Position numbers and translations under genes: made by a program
In this document: positions 1 to 7,366 of the stretch, one piece after another
How positions within the stretch are numbered: the first letter of the stretch is position 1
Layout of the letters: each line of letters starts with the position of its first letter
The notes under the pieces: model-generated
Seen by the model: only the letters and a program-made list of their open reading frames with translations
Databases searched by the model: none
What the model was told of the DNA's origin: nothing
NCBI RefSeq assembly: GCF_007830255.1
Contig: NZ_VLKG01000009.1
Span: 107,278-166,359, forward strand
Direction: 5' to 3'
Source: Azomonas agilis
GTDB taxonomy: Bacteria > Pseudomonadota > Gammaproteobacteria > Pseudomonadales > Pseudomonadaceae
Length of the DNA stretch: 59,082 bases

Positions 1-5
1 ACGCA

Positions 6-766
6 GTGTTCCCCGCAGCCGCGGGGATGAACCGAATGGCGCGGCATCCACAAACACACCGGCCTTGCGTTCCCCGCAGCCGCGGGGATGAACCGGTGGA
101 GCGCTGTGGGAATTTACCTTGCCAGCAGCGTTCCCCGCAGCCGCGGGGATGAACCGCGCTGGAGCGACTGTCCAGCTTTGCACGAACCGCGTTCCCCGCA
201 GCCGCGGGGATGAACCGTGATTCGATAATCATCGCCAGCTTTGATAACTGCGTTCCCCGCAGCCGCGGGGATGAACCGCGCTGGAGCGACTGTCCAGCTT
301 TGCACGAACCGCGTTCCCCGCAGCCGCGGGGATGAACCGTGATTCGATAATCATCGCCAGCTTTGATAACTGCGTTCCCCGCAGCCGCGGGGATGAACCG
401 CGCCACATACACATCGGCACCAAGCCTATGCGGCGTTCCCCGCAGCCGCGGGGATGAACCGTCAATCACCCGCTGAACGCATGCGGGAATGGGGCGTTCC
501 CCGCAGCCGCGGGGATGAACCGCAGGTGAGGGTATCGCCATCGGATACACCGACGCGTTCCCCGCAGCCGCGGGGATGAACCGTTTATAAGTATGCTTCA
601 AAAACATTAAACCCTGCGTTCCCCGCAGCCGCGGGGATGAACCTACCAGAACCACGAGATACGTCAACAACTATGAGCGTTCCCCGCAGCCGCGGGGATG
701 AACCGGCTCGAATTTGAGCCTTGGTTATATTTCTCTAGCGTTCCCCGCACCTGCGGGGATGAACCG
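6..766 (+). CRISPR. Type I-E-like CRISPR array, 13 repeats and 12 spacers, 5' end cut off
   Basis: Thirteen 29-base repeats start every 61 bases (6, 67, 128, 189, 250, 311, 372, 433, 494, 555, 616, 677, 738), so all 12 spacers are 32 bases. The repeat begins GCGTTCCCCGC and ends GGGGATGAACCG, with a 6-bp stem CCCCGC/GCGGGG around a 4-base loop. Length, spacing and sequence fit the type I-E family (Escherichia coli and Pseudomonas style). The last repeat (738-766) has the loop changed from AGCC to ACCT and nothing repeat-like follows, so it is the trailer end; leader and cas genes should lie before base 1. Bases 1-5 are the end of another spacer. Spacers 3 and 4 (157-188, 218-249) are identical to spacers 5 and 6 (279-310, 340-371). 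The first repeat has T at its second base, and the repeat at 616 ends in T instead of G. Spacer targets are unknown. Confidence 0.97.
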
Positions 767-794
767 AAGCTCCCGCCCCGCCCCGTTGCCTCTT

Positions 795-1028
795 TCAGCG
801 CTCCAAATACTCCCAATCTCTAAGTGCCCCGACTTTCCGGGCCATATCCTCAATATCTACATGAGCCGTTAATACTTCTCCCGTAGGCGTAGCGATATGG
901 TAGAAACGGCCTAGTTGAGGGTAGCGGGAACTGTCCTCTGGGCAGCGCTTAATCTGCATATCGCGTGGGGTTAGCTTACGATTAAGCCGAGCCAATAGTG
1001 CCAACTCATTAATGTATGCAGGTTCCAT
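795..1028 (-). CDS. Small conserved-looking protein of unknown function
   Basis: A 77-residue acidic/basic mixed protein that I do not recognise. It has no signal peptide or membrane segment. The N-terminal third (ELALLARLNRKLTP) looks helical, and the middle (FYHIATPTGEVLTAHVDI) reads like two or three beta strands, so a small alpha/beta fold is likely. A good Shine-Dalgarno, AAGGAG, lies 5 bases before the ATG, which supports a real gene and this start. It is transcribed towards the trailer end of the CRISPR array, ending 28 bases from the last repeat, and lies in the same direction as the catalase gene about 160 bases upstream. Nothing ties it to CRISPR function except position. Confidence 0.7.
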   Translation of the reverse strand: MEPAYINELALLARLNRKLTPRDMQIKRCPEDSSRYPQLGRFYHIATPTGEVLTAHVDIEDMARKVGALRDWEYLER

Positions 1029-1119
1029 ATCTACTCCTTGGGTAACAACCGGCTACGGATATATGCAATGAATGTAGAATCCGGTAAACCGATGTTCATC
1101 CCATTGCATTGGGATAGAG

Positions 1120-1148
1120 GCAGAGCGCTGTATGAGTCAGCGCTCTGC
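1120..1148 (-). terminator. Hairpin downstream of the catalase gene
   Basis: A perfect 10-bp inverted repeat (1120-1129 and 1139-1148, GCAGAGCGCT and its complement) with a 9-base loop lies 44 bases past the katA stop. There is no T-run on the minus strand after it, so it may be a weak or Rho-assisted terminator or an mRNA 3'-end stabiliser. A second, smaller hairpin (ATCCCA/TGGGAT) lies at about 1098-1115. Confidence 0.45.
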
Positions 1149-1191
1149 TTCTGATACGGGTTGTTACATCAAGATGTATGCCACGGGGGGG

Positions 1192-2643
1192 TTAAGCCAA
1201 ACCCAGAGCTTTAGCCACTCCAGCACCGTAGGCAGGATCTGCTTGGGTGCAGTGCTCAATATGTCGTCGCTTAATGGCTTCTGGGATATCGCCCATAGAG
1301 CGAGCGGTATTGTCGAACAGCACTTGCCGTTGTTCGGGTGTCATTAAGCGGAATAGGGCCCCGGGTTGGCTGTAGTAGTCATCGTCATCTTCCCGATAAT
1401 TCCAATGATCGGCCGCGCCTTCTAAGCCCAAGGGGGGCTCCTTAAACTCTGGTTGCTCGCGCCATTCTCCGTAGCTGTTGGGTTCATAGCCTAGAGTGCC
1501 ACCGTAGTTAGTATCGACGCGCATGGCTCCATCACGGTGGTAGCTGTGAACGGGGCAACGGGGTGCATTGACGGGTATTAGGCCGTGATTTACCCCCAAG
1601 CGATAACGCTGGGCATCCCCGTAGGAAAACAGCCGTCCTTGCAGCATTTTATCGGGAGAAAAGCCGATACCGGGGACAATATTGGCAGGGTTAAAGGCGG
1701 CTTGTTCTACCTCAGCGAAGTAGTTAGCAGGATTTCGATTCAGTTCTAACACACCGACTTCGATGAGTGGGTAGTCTTTGTGTGGCCAGATTTTGGTCAA
1801 GTCAAAGGGATGGTAAGGGACCTTGGCCGCATCGGCTTCAGGCATGATTTGTACACACAGCGTCCATTTAGGGTAATTGCCGGTTTCAATGGCTTCATAC
1901 AGGTCGCGCTGATGGGTTTCACGGCATTTACCTATGGCCGCCTCTGCTTCGGCATCGCTCAGGTTTTTAATGCCTTGCTGGGTTTTAAAGTGAAACTTCA
2001 CCCAATAGCGCTGGTTGTGTGCATTAATGAAGCTAAAGGTATGGGAGCCAAAACCATGCATATGCCGGTAGGTAGCGGGAATACCTCGATCACTCATCAC
2101 AATGGTGATTTGGTGTAAAGCTTCCGGCAGGGAAGTCCAAAAATCCCAGTTATTGCGGGCGCTGCGTAGGTTCGTGGCTGGATCGCGCTTCACCGCGTGG
2201 TTCAGGTCGGGAAATTTGAGCGGATCGCGCAGGAAGAATACCGGAGTGTTGTTGCCGACTAAGTCCCAATTACCTTCCTCGGTGTAGAACTTGATGGCAA
2301 AGCCACGAATATCCCGCTCCGCATCGGCGGCTCCACGCTCGCCTGCTACGGTAGAGAAGCGTACAAAGAGCTCAGTCTTTTTACCAATCTCGGAGAAAAT
2401 CTTGGCGCGTGTGTATGGGGTGATGTCGTGGGTGACGGTAAAGCAGCCATAAGCGCCCGATCCCTTAGCGTGCATGCGGCGTTCGGGAATGACTTCGCGG
2501 TCAAAGTGGGCGAGTTTTTCTAAAAACCAAACGTCCTGTAGCAGTTGTGGGCCGCGTGGCCCAGCGGTCATGACGTTTTGGTTATCCACCACCGGACAGC
2601 CCGCTGTGGTGGTGAGTTTTTTTTTATCGTTATAGTCAGTCAT
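1192..2643 (-). CDS. katA: Monofunctional haem catalase (KatA type)
   Basis: Breaks down hydrogen peroxide to water and oxygen in the cytoplasm. The 483-residue length is that of small-subunit (clade 3) catalases such as Pseudomonas KatA. Visible active-site elements: distal His58 in [12 protein letters not shown], Asn131 in [12 protein letters not shown], and the proximal haem ligand Tyr341 in [14 protein letters not shown]. The [13 protein letters not shown] segment (193-205) is also a family hallmark. The ATG has a GAGGAAA ribosome-binding site 6 bases upstream. No other gene appears to be cotranscribed. A well-spaced OxyR-like site lies 71 bases upstream of the start, which predicts induction by peroxide. 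No signal peptide is present. Family assignment is secure; the choice of katA over another catalase name rests on the clade. Confidence 0.96.
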   Translation of the reverse strand: MTDYNDKKKLTTTAGCPVVDNQNVMTAGPRGPQLLQDVWFLEKLAHFDREVIPERRMHAKGSGAYGCFTVTHDITPYTRAKIFSEIGKKTELFVRFSTVAGERGAADAERDIRGFAIKFYTEEGNWDLVGNNTPVFFLRDPLKFPDLNHAVKRDPATNLRSARNNWDFWTSLPEALHQITIVMSDRGIPATYRHMHGFGSHTFSFINAHNQRYWVKFHFKTQQGIKNLSDAEAEAAIGKCRETHQRDLYEAIETGNYPKWTLCVQIMPEADAAKVPYHPFDLTKIWPHKDYPLIEVGVLELNRNPANYFAEVEQAAFNPANIVPGIGFSPDKMLQGRLFSYGDAQRYRLGVNHGLIPVNAPRCPVHSYHRDGAMRVDTNYGGTLGYEPNSYGEWREQPEFKEPPLGLEGAADHWNYREDDDDYYSQPGALFRLMTPEQRQVLFDNTARSMGDIPEAIKRRHIEHCTQADPAYGAGVAKALGLA

Positions 2644-2713
2644 GGCGTATTTCCTCTTCGCAGCCGGTGTATATGCTTAGTTGAGTATTGACCCGGATAA
2701 GTCCCTTTGCCTC

Positions 2714-2750
2714 ATTGTTTACCTGTATTCGGTCAATAGGCTGCTGGTAT
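2714..2750 (-). promoter_or_regulatory. OxyR-like binding site upstream of katA
   Basis: Four tetramers occur with exact 7-base spacing. On the + strand they are ATTG (2714-2717), GTAT (2725-2728), ATAG (2736-2739) and GTAT (2747-2750). The OxyR consensus is ATAG-N7-CTAT-N7-ATAG-N7-CTAT. Read towards katA the site is ATAC, CTAT, ATAC, CAAT, which is 13 of 16 core bases. Position 71 bases before the katA start suits an activator site. OxyR itself is not in the window. Confidence 0.6.
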
Positions 2751-2768
2751 TAGATGCCTGTGATTTGA

Positions 2769-3257
2769 CTATTCTGTGATCGGTTCAAAATAACCGGCGG
2801 CTCGGTTTTTTTGCACCTGATTGGCCTCGAAAATTCGCCCGCTCATGGCGATGTAGACTCCTGCGGGTAATGTTTGCAGCGCTCCTACCGCCAAACCGAG
2901 GTTGAAGGCCGCATCGCTATCCCGCATCCGTGCAGGCTGCATCGCGCCGGTTAACACAATTACCTTGCCCTTGATGTGTTGTAAAACTGCCGCCGTAGTG
3001 GTCATGGTATCGGTGCCGTGGGTGATCAGGATGTGGCGTGCGGCACTTTTTGAAACGCGCTCTTGAATCAAAGCGCGGTCAGCATCCGTAAGCTCTAAGC
3101 TGTCTTTTTTAGTCAGGGATTCCAACTGATATTCAAATTGGACGCGGGCTTCTTGTAACAGCGCTGGAACCATCGGCTCCCCGATCTGAAAGTCAGATAG
3201 GGCATCGTAGTACACTTTGTCGAAGGTGCCGCCGGTAGTGAAAATTTGGATCAGCAT
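2769..3257 (-). CDS. Single-domain asparaginase-family protein
   Basis: A 162-residue protein corresponding only to the N-terminal, catalytic half of bacterial L-asparaginases (usually 320-350 residues). It keeps the two threonine motifs: TTGGTFD at 7-13 and ITHGTDTM at 78-85, plus VLTGAMQP. Known family members of this size occur in gammaproteobacteria and are labelled asparaginase-like; whether they hydrolyse asparagine is unclear because the normal enzyme needs contacts from a second domain and a tetramer. I chose the ATG at 3257 because AGGAG lies 8 bases upstream; an in-frame ATG at 3275 lacks such a site. It is cytoplasmic, with no signal peptide. Its 5' end meets that of the oppositely oriented GIY-YIG gene. 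Confidence 0.85.
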   Translation of the reverse strand: MLIQIFTTGGTFDKVYYDALSDFQIGEPMVPALLQEARVQFEYQLESLTKKDSLELTDADRALIQERVSKSAARHILITHGTDTMTTTAAVLQHIKGKVIVLTGAMQPARMRDSDAAFNLGLAVGALQTLPAGVYIAMSGRIFEANQVQKNRAAGYFEPITE

Positions 3258-3260
3258 AGA

Positions 3261-3560
3261 GTGACTCCTGAACAAGAAATAAATAAGGCCAAGCCGTGGT
3301 TTGTCTATCTGATACGCGCCAATACGGGGGCTTTATATTGTGGCATTAGCACCGACCCTATTCGACGTTTAGAACAGCATCGAAGTGGACGAGGTGCTCG
3401 GTTTTTCCGTACCTGTACCGCTCAGGCGTTGGTTTATGTGGAGGCCTGCTCAGATCAAGGGCAAGCTTTACGGCGAGAGCGTGCGATTAAGCAGTTATCT
3501 AAAACGGCTAAAGAAGCCCTCGTGCATCAATATTCACCGGCCAAGCATGGCGTGAAATAG
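3261..3560 (+). CDS. GIY-YIG domain protein (UPF0213/YhbQ type)
   Basis: About 99 residues forming one GIY-YIG nuclease-like domain. The signature runs WFVYLIR then GALYCGIST, followed by RRLEQH with the conserved Arg, and a C-terminal [12 protein letters not shown]. Similar short proteins (E. coli YhbQ family) are thought to act on DNA, but their cellular role is not settled. The start is uncertain: GTG at 3261 is given here, with TTG at 3246 the alternative, and neither has a strong Shine-Dalgarno. If either is right, the 5' end abuts or overlaps the start of the divergent asparaginase-like gene, leaving no intergenic promoter space. The next gene, the beta-lactamase-fold hydrolase, begins 30 bases downstream, so the two may be cotranscribed. 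Confidence 0.85.
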   Translation: MTPEQEINKAKPWFVYLIRANTGALYCGISTDPIRRLEQHRSGRGARFFRTCTAQALVYVEACSDQGQALRRERAIKQLSKTAKEALVHQYSPAKHGVK

Positions 3561-3590
3561 GCTTAAAGCTCAGTGTATTGAGGATTCATT

Positions 3591-4736
3591 ATGCAGGTGC
3601 AGGGTTATTTTGATCTCCAATTTGAACCAGTTCGCGAGGTGTTTGCTGAGCTGTTTGACGGAGGAAAGCAGCGTGGGGCTGCGCTGTGTGTGCAGATTGG
3701 CGGCGAGACGGTATTAGATCTTTGGGCGGGGCAAGCGGGGCGTACTGAAGATCAGCAGTGGCACACGGATACCTTGGTTAATCTGTTTTCCTGCACCAAA
3801 ACCTTTACCGCCGTCGTTGCCTTGCAATTGGTGGCTGAGGGGCACTTAGATTTGGATAAACCCCTCGGCCATTGGTGGCCAGAAGCCGCTAATCGGGGCA
3901 AAGAGTCTGTCACCCTACGCCAGCTTCTGTGCCATCGAGCGGGACTATCCGCGATTCGTGCGCCTTTACCGTCGGCGGCTTTGTTCGATTGGTCAAGCAT
4001 GACGCACGCCTTGGAGCAGGAGCAGCCTTGGTGGGTTCCCAATACCCAACAAGGCTATGCGCCCATGACCTACGGCTGGTGGGTTGGGGAGTTGATTCGT
4101 CGTGTAGAAGGGCGCGGTGTGGGGGATGTGCTAAAAACGCGCTTGGTCGAGCCTCTGGGGTTAGACTTCCACTTAGGCTTGCCTGAGTCCGAATTATCCC
4201 GCGTAGCCCATTTAACCCGTGGTCGCAATGACTTTGGCGATGCAGCGGCCCAAGCTTTGATGAAGGCGGTGCAGTCTGATCCGCATTCACTCACGGCCCT
4301 GTCGTTTAATAATCCACCTGGCTTGATGAACAGTGCGAACAGTCCAGAGTGGCAGCGGGCGGTGCTTCCGGCGGCTAATGGTCATGGTAACGCCCGTAGT
4401 TTGGCCCGTTTTTACATGGGGTTACTGCAAGGTCGGTTGTTGGATTCGGCACTCCTATCTGAGATGACTCGTGAGCATAGCCAAGGCGAAGATCGTACTT
4501 TATTGGCTCGTACCCGCTTTGGTTTGGGCTGTTGGCTGGATCAGCCTATAGAAAACGCCACCTTTGGTATGGGGCCGCATTGTTTTGGTCATCCGGGGGC
4601 GGGGGGCTGTCTAGGTTTTGCCGATCCTGAACGAGAGTTGAGCTTTGGTTTTGTGACCAATACCCTTGGCCCCTATGTATTAATGGATCCAAGGGCACAA
4701 CGACTGGCGCGAATTGTAAAAGGTTGTCTAGGCTAA
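3591..4736 (+). CDS. Serine hydrolase of the beta-lactamase/EstB family
   Basis: A 381-residue cytoplasmic protein with the penicillin-binding fold of class C beta-lactamases and EstB-type esterases. The catalytic Ser67-x-x-Lys70 motif is visible in LFSCTKTF. Tyr156 in GYAPMTYGW fits the second motif. HPGAGG near residue 330 takes the place of the KTG box. No signal peptide is seen, so it is more likely an esterase or peptidase of unknown substrate than a periplasmic beta-lactamase. A GAGG ribosome-binding site lies 7 bases before the ATG. It follows the GIY-YIG gene closely and may share its transcript. Family is secure; substrate cannot be told from sequence. Confidence 0.9.
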   Translation: MQVQGYFDLQFEPVREVFAELFDGGKQRGAALCVQIGGETVLDLWAGQAGRTEDQQWHTDTLVNLFSCTKTFTAVVALQLVAEGHLDLDKPLGHWWPEAANRGKESVTLRQLLCHRAGLSAIRAPLPSAALFDWSSMTHALEQEQPWWVPNTQQGYAPMTYGWWVGELIRRVEGRGVGDVLKTRLVEPLGLDFHLGLPESELSRVAHLTRGRNDFGDAAAQALMKAVQSDPHSLTALSFNNPPGLMNSANSPEWQRAVLPAANGHGNARSLARFYMGLLQGRLLDSALLSEMTREHSQGEDRTLLARTRFGLGCWLDQPIENATFGMGPHCFGHPGAGGCLGFADPERELSFGFVTNTLGPYVLMDPRAQRLARIVKGCLG

Positions 4737-4814
4737 ATTGCATTGGGTGAGCAATAAGCTATTTAGGCAAATCTTAGCGTGATTTGTAAGCGCACTCATA
4801 AATTGTCTTTTAGC

Positions 4815-4876
4815 CATACTCGCCAAGTGGAATTTGATGCCTCAGAATGCGACTGATTTTTGTGCAGGCGAGTATG
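4815..4876 (+). promoter_or_regulatory. 10-bp inverted repeat in the leader of the OmpA-type lipoprotein gene
   Basis: CATACTCGCC at 4815-4824 is exactly mirrored by GGCGAGTATG at 4867-4876, with 42 bases between. The right arm ends 40 bases before the ATG at 4917. The arms could pair in mRNA to make a long-looped structure, or be two half-sites for a regulator. No known motif was recognised. Confidence 0.35.
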
Positions 4877-4916
4877 CCGAGCAGCCTGCTGAACCAACCC
4901 CATTGAGACCTTGCGA

Positions 4917-5753
4917 ATGAAGTTGCTTAAAAGCGCCCCCTTGCCCTTGATGTTGTGTTTTTTCCTATCGGCTTGTAGCTCCATTGAAAAGCCAGACACT
5001 CTGGATACGGGTAAGCCCGTAGCAGCTCAGCCCAGTCAGCAAGGCGCTAAAGTTGCCCCCATAGCCCATGTACAGGTTCCCAAGGTTGATCCTGAGTGGA
5101 TGGCTCATTACGAAGCACGTCTGCGGGAGGAGTTAAAAGGCAGCCGCTTTGAGGTACAACGCCACAATGATCTGTTGGTAGTCACGGCCCCGGCCGATTA
5201 CAGCTTCAACCCTGATCGCCCTACTATGTTAGTACCGGCTGCTTTGGGGCCTATCACTAAAATCGCCAAATTAGTCGAGGCGGATAAGAAGACTGGCATT
5301 ATGGTATTTGGGCACGCCGATAATACCGGCTCTGAGGAGGTAAACCATAGCTTAACTCAGGAGCGTGCCCGCTCGTTTGGGGCTATTTTCCGTTTGAGTG
5401 GGCTGCGGCCAGATCGCCTACAGGTCAAGGGATTAGGGTCTAGTATGCCACGGGCGGCTAATGCCTCTAAAGAGAGTCGCTCTCAAAACCGCCGTGTAGA
5501 AATGGTGCTGACCCCAAAAGCTAATCTAAACTTTTTAATGGCTCAGTATGAGGCGGCTTATCCCAGTATGTTAGCGGCGGCTAACACACAGGTTCCGGCT
5601 GTGGCACCTAAAGCGGTTGCTAAAACGGCTAAAACCGCGGCCGTTAAAACTGCTAAAGCCCCGACCAAAAAGGCTAAGGCAACAGCGCAAAAGACCTCGG
5701 GCAAGTCGGCAGCAAAAGCGACTCAAGTGGCTTCAGTCGATACCAAAAAATAA
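4917..5753 (+). CDS. OmpA-family lipoprotein with Lys/Ala-rich C-terminal tail
   Basis: Starts with a lipoprotein signal peptide: MKLLKSAPLP, a hydrophobic stretch, then lipobox LSAC with Cys20. The ATG at 4917 is preferred over an in-frame TTG two codons earlier because it gives a standard signal peptide. Residues about 100-205 form an OmpA C-terminal, peptidoglycan-binding domain: GHADNTGSEEVNHSLTQERA, the L..DRLQVKGLG segment and SQNRRVEM. The protein should be anchored in the outer membrane and hold the cell wall. Residues about 225-278 are a low-complexity tail of Lys, Ala and Thr, with repeated AKTAK-like units resembling histone H1-like AlgP tails, unusual after an OmpA domain. Total 278 residues. 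It stands alone in its transcription unit. Confidence 0.88.
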   Translation: MKLLKSAPLPLMLCFFLSACSSIEKPDTLDTGKPVAAQPSQQGAKVAPIAHVQVPKVDPEWMAHYEARLREELKGSRFEVQRHNDLLVVTAPADYSFNPDRPTMLVPAALGPITKIAKLVEADKKTGIMVFGHADNTGSEEVNHSLTQERARSFGAIFRLSGLRPDRLQVKGLGSSMPRAANASKESRSQNRRVEMVLTPKANLNFLMAQYEAAYPSMLAAANTQVPAVAPKAVAKTAKTAAVKTAKAPTKKAKATAQKTSGKSAAKATQVASVDTKK

Positions 5754-5845
5754 GCTAAGTCTATGGATGATCTTGGGCCTACTGAGGTCATCCAAAAATA
5801 AATCCATTAATTATATATATTTATGTATATAGATCAATTATTTAT

Positions 5846-5864
5846 TATTTACCTATGGTAAATA
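5846..5864 (+). promoter_or_regulatory. 19-bp palindrome, candidate operator upstream of the OprD porin
   Basis: Perfect 8-bp arms TATTTACC and GGTAAATA flank a 3-base centre (TAT). It sits in a very AT-rich 217-base intergenic region, 106 bases before the chosen porin start. The symmetry and size fit a dimeric repressor or activator site; no known regulator motif was assigned. Confidence 0.45.
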
Positions 5865-5970
5865 TATAAATTACTGATTGAGTCTTTATCTGACGTATTT
5901 ATACATTTTTAAAATAGAGCTTCTTCATTTCAATTTTATTAATGTATTAAATACCAGAGCATCTTTACCC

Positions 5971-7317
5971 ATGAAATCAAAAGCCTGTGCTTTGCTTGTA
6001 TTAGCGGAGCTAGTAACTCCTTTGTCTTTTAATACGGCGAGAGCCGATTTTATTGAAGACAGTACGGCCACGCTTGGATTACGCAATTTTTATTTAAACC
6101 AAGATGGTCGTGATGGAGCGGTAAATAGAAAAGACTGGGGACAGGCCTTTTTGTTGGATTTTAAATCAGGCTATACCGAAGGTGTGGTGGGCTTTGGATT
6201 GGATGTATTAGGGACTTATGGTGTGCGTTTAGACGGCGGCGGACGGGATGGTAAGAGCGGCATAGACCGCACTCCAGCTTCGGGGGGCTCCTTTCCTTTG
6301 GAGAGCAATGGTAAAGCAGTGCGTGATTTTGGCCGAGTCGGTGTAACTGGAAAGATGCGCTACTCCAAGACAGAACTGCATGTGGGAACGCTAAGACCTA
6401 AACTTCCCGTCGTTATTTATAATGACGGTCGTTTATTACCTCAGACCTTTGAGGGTTATCAAATTAGTTCAAAAGATTTTGATAGGTTTGTGGTTACGGC
6501 AGGTAAGTTAGAGCACTCCACAGAGCGAACCTCATCCCATAGCGATAGTTTATCTATTCCCGGATCTAATAATAGAAAAACAGGGCAATTCAGTAATGCT
6601 TTTTATTATGGTGGCTTTGACTATAACCTGAATAAAGACCTTAAGTTGCAGTATTACTATGGCCGGTTAGAAAACTTCTACGAACAACACTTTTTAGGGC
6701 TGTTACATCAATGGCAATTACCCGTAGGGCGTTTAACAACGGATTTACGTTACTTCGACAGTGACTCCACAGGTAAAAACTCAACGGCAGCAGGTCGGGC
6801 TGAGGGTTATCGGAGTAACGGCTACTGGGGTAGTGGCTCCTCCGACCGTTATGAGGTGGACAATAAGCTGTGGAGTGCGCTCTTTACCTACAGTTTGAAG
6901 GGACATGCCCTAAGCGCAGGCTACCAAAAAATCACGGGCCATAGTGATTTTCCCAGCTTACAACCTAGCACAGGTCGTACGCTGTACTTAATTACCAACA
7001 CCAATATACAGGGTGCTAAATTTGCCAGTGCGGGCGAGCGTACTTGGGTGGTCGGATATGCCTATGATTTCGCTGCTTTAGGTATTCCAGGGCTTAAAGC
7101 CAGTACCAAATATTATCGAGGTGATAATATTGATGCCGCAGGCAGCGATGCTAGAGAGTGGGCACGGGATATTAACCTCGGTTATGAGGTTCAAGAGGGA
7201 ACACTAAAAGGGCTGGGTATTAACTGGCGTAATGGTACTTGGCGGGGGAATGACAGCGGCACGGTAGATCGTGATGAAAACAGACTAACCCTAAGTTACA
7301 ACATTAAGCTGTTCTGA
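5971..7317 (+). CDS. OprD-family outer-membrane porin
   Basis: A substrate-specific porin of the OprD/Occ family, forming an 18-stranded beta-barrel that lets small carboxylates, amino acids or peptides through the outer membrane. The mature part starts with ADFIEDSTATLGLRNFY, a typical OprD beginning. Other hallmarks are KLPVVIYNDGRLLPQTFEGYQ, LQYYYGRLENFY and the final strand LTLSYNIKLF ending in Phe. The 448-residue length is normal. I chose ATG 5971 because it gives a standard signal peptide of about 25 residues; a reading frame extends 31 codons upstream but is AT-rich and not signal-like. Substrate is not predictable from sequence. The AT-rich upstream region with a palindrome suggests specific regulation. 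It is convergent with hupE. Confidence 0.93.
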   Translation: MKSKACALLVLAELVTPLSFNTARADFIEDSTATLGLRNFYLNQDGRDGAVNRKDWGQAFLLDFKSGYTEGVVGFGLDVLGTYGVRLDGGGRDGKSGIDRTPASGGSFPLESNGKAVRDFGRVGVTGKMRYSKTELHVGTLRPKLPVVIYNDGRLLPQTFEGYQISSKDFDRFVVTAGKLEHSTERTSSHSDSLSIPGSNNRKTGQFSNAFYYGGFDYNLNKDLKLQYYYGRLENFYEQHFLGLLHQWQLPVGRLTTDLRYFDSDSTGKNSTAAGRAEGYRSNGYWGSGSSDRYEVDNKLWSALFTYSLKGHALSAGYQKITGHSDFPSLQPSTGRTLYLITNTNIQGAKFASAGERTWVVGYAYDFAALGIPGLKASTKYYRGDNIDAAGSDAREWARDINLGYEVQEGTLKGLGINWRNGTWRGNDSGTVDRDENRLTLSYNIKLF

Positions 7318-7330
7318 TTTTTGGGAAAAC

Positions 7331-7357
7331 AAGCTGGATATCCAAGGTATCCAGCTT
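7331..7357. terminator. Hairpin between convergent porin and hupE genes
   Basis: A perfect 10-bp stem (AAGCTGGATA at 7331-7340 with its complement at 7348-7357) and 7-base loop lies 14 bases after the porin stop and 10 bases past the hupE stop. On the minus strand it is followed by GTTTTCCC. It probably serves both genes. Confidence 0.6.
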
Positions 7358-7366
7358 TGGTGGGCG

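Noticed and set aside
114-465. Open frames of 63 and 78 codons across the CRISPR array on the minus strand
   Set aside because: They are translations of repeats and spacers; the same peptide unit (VHPRGCGER) recurs at each repeat and there is no ribosome-binding site.
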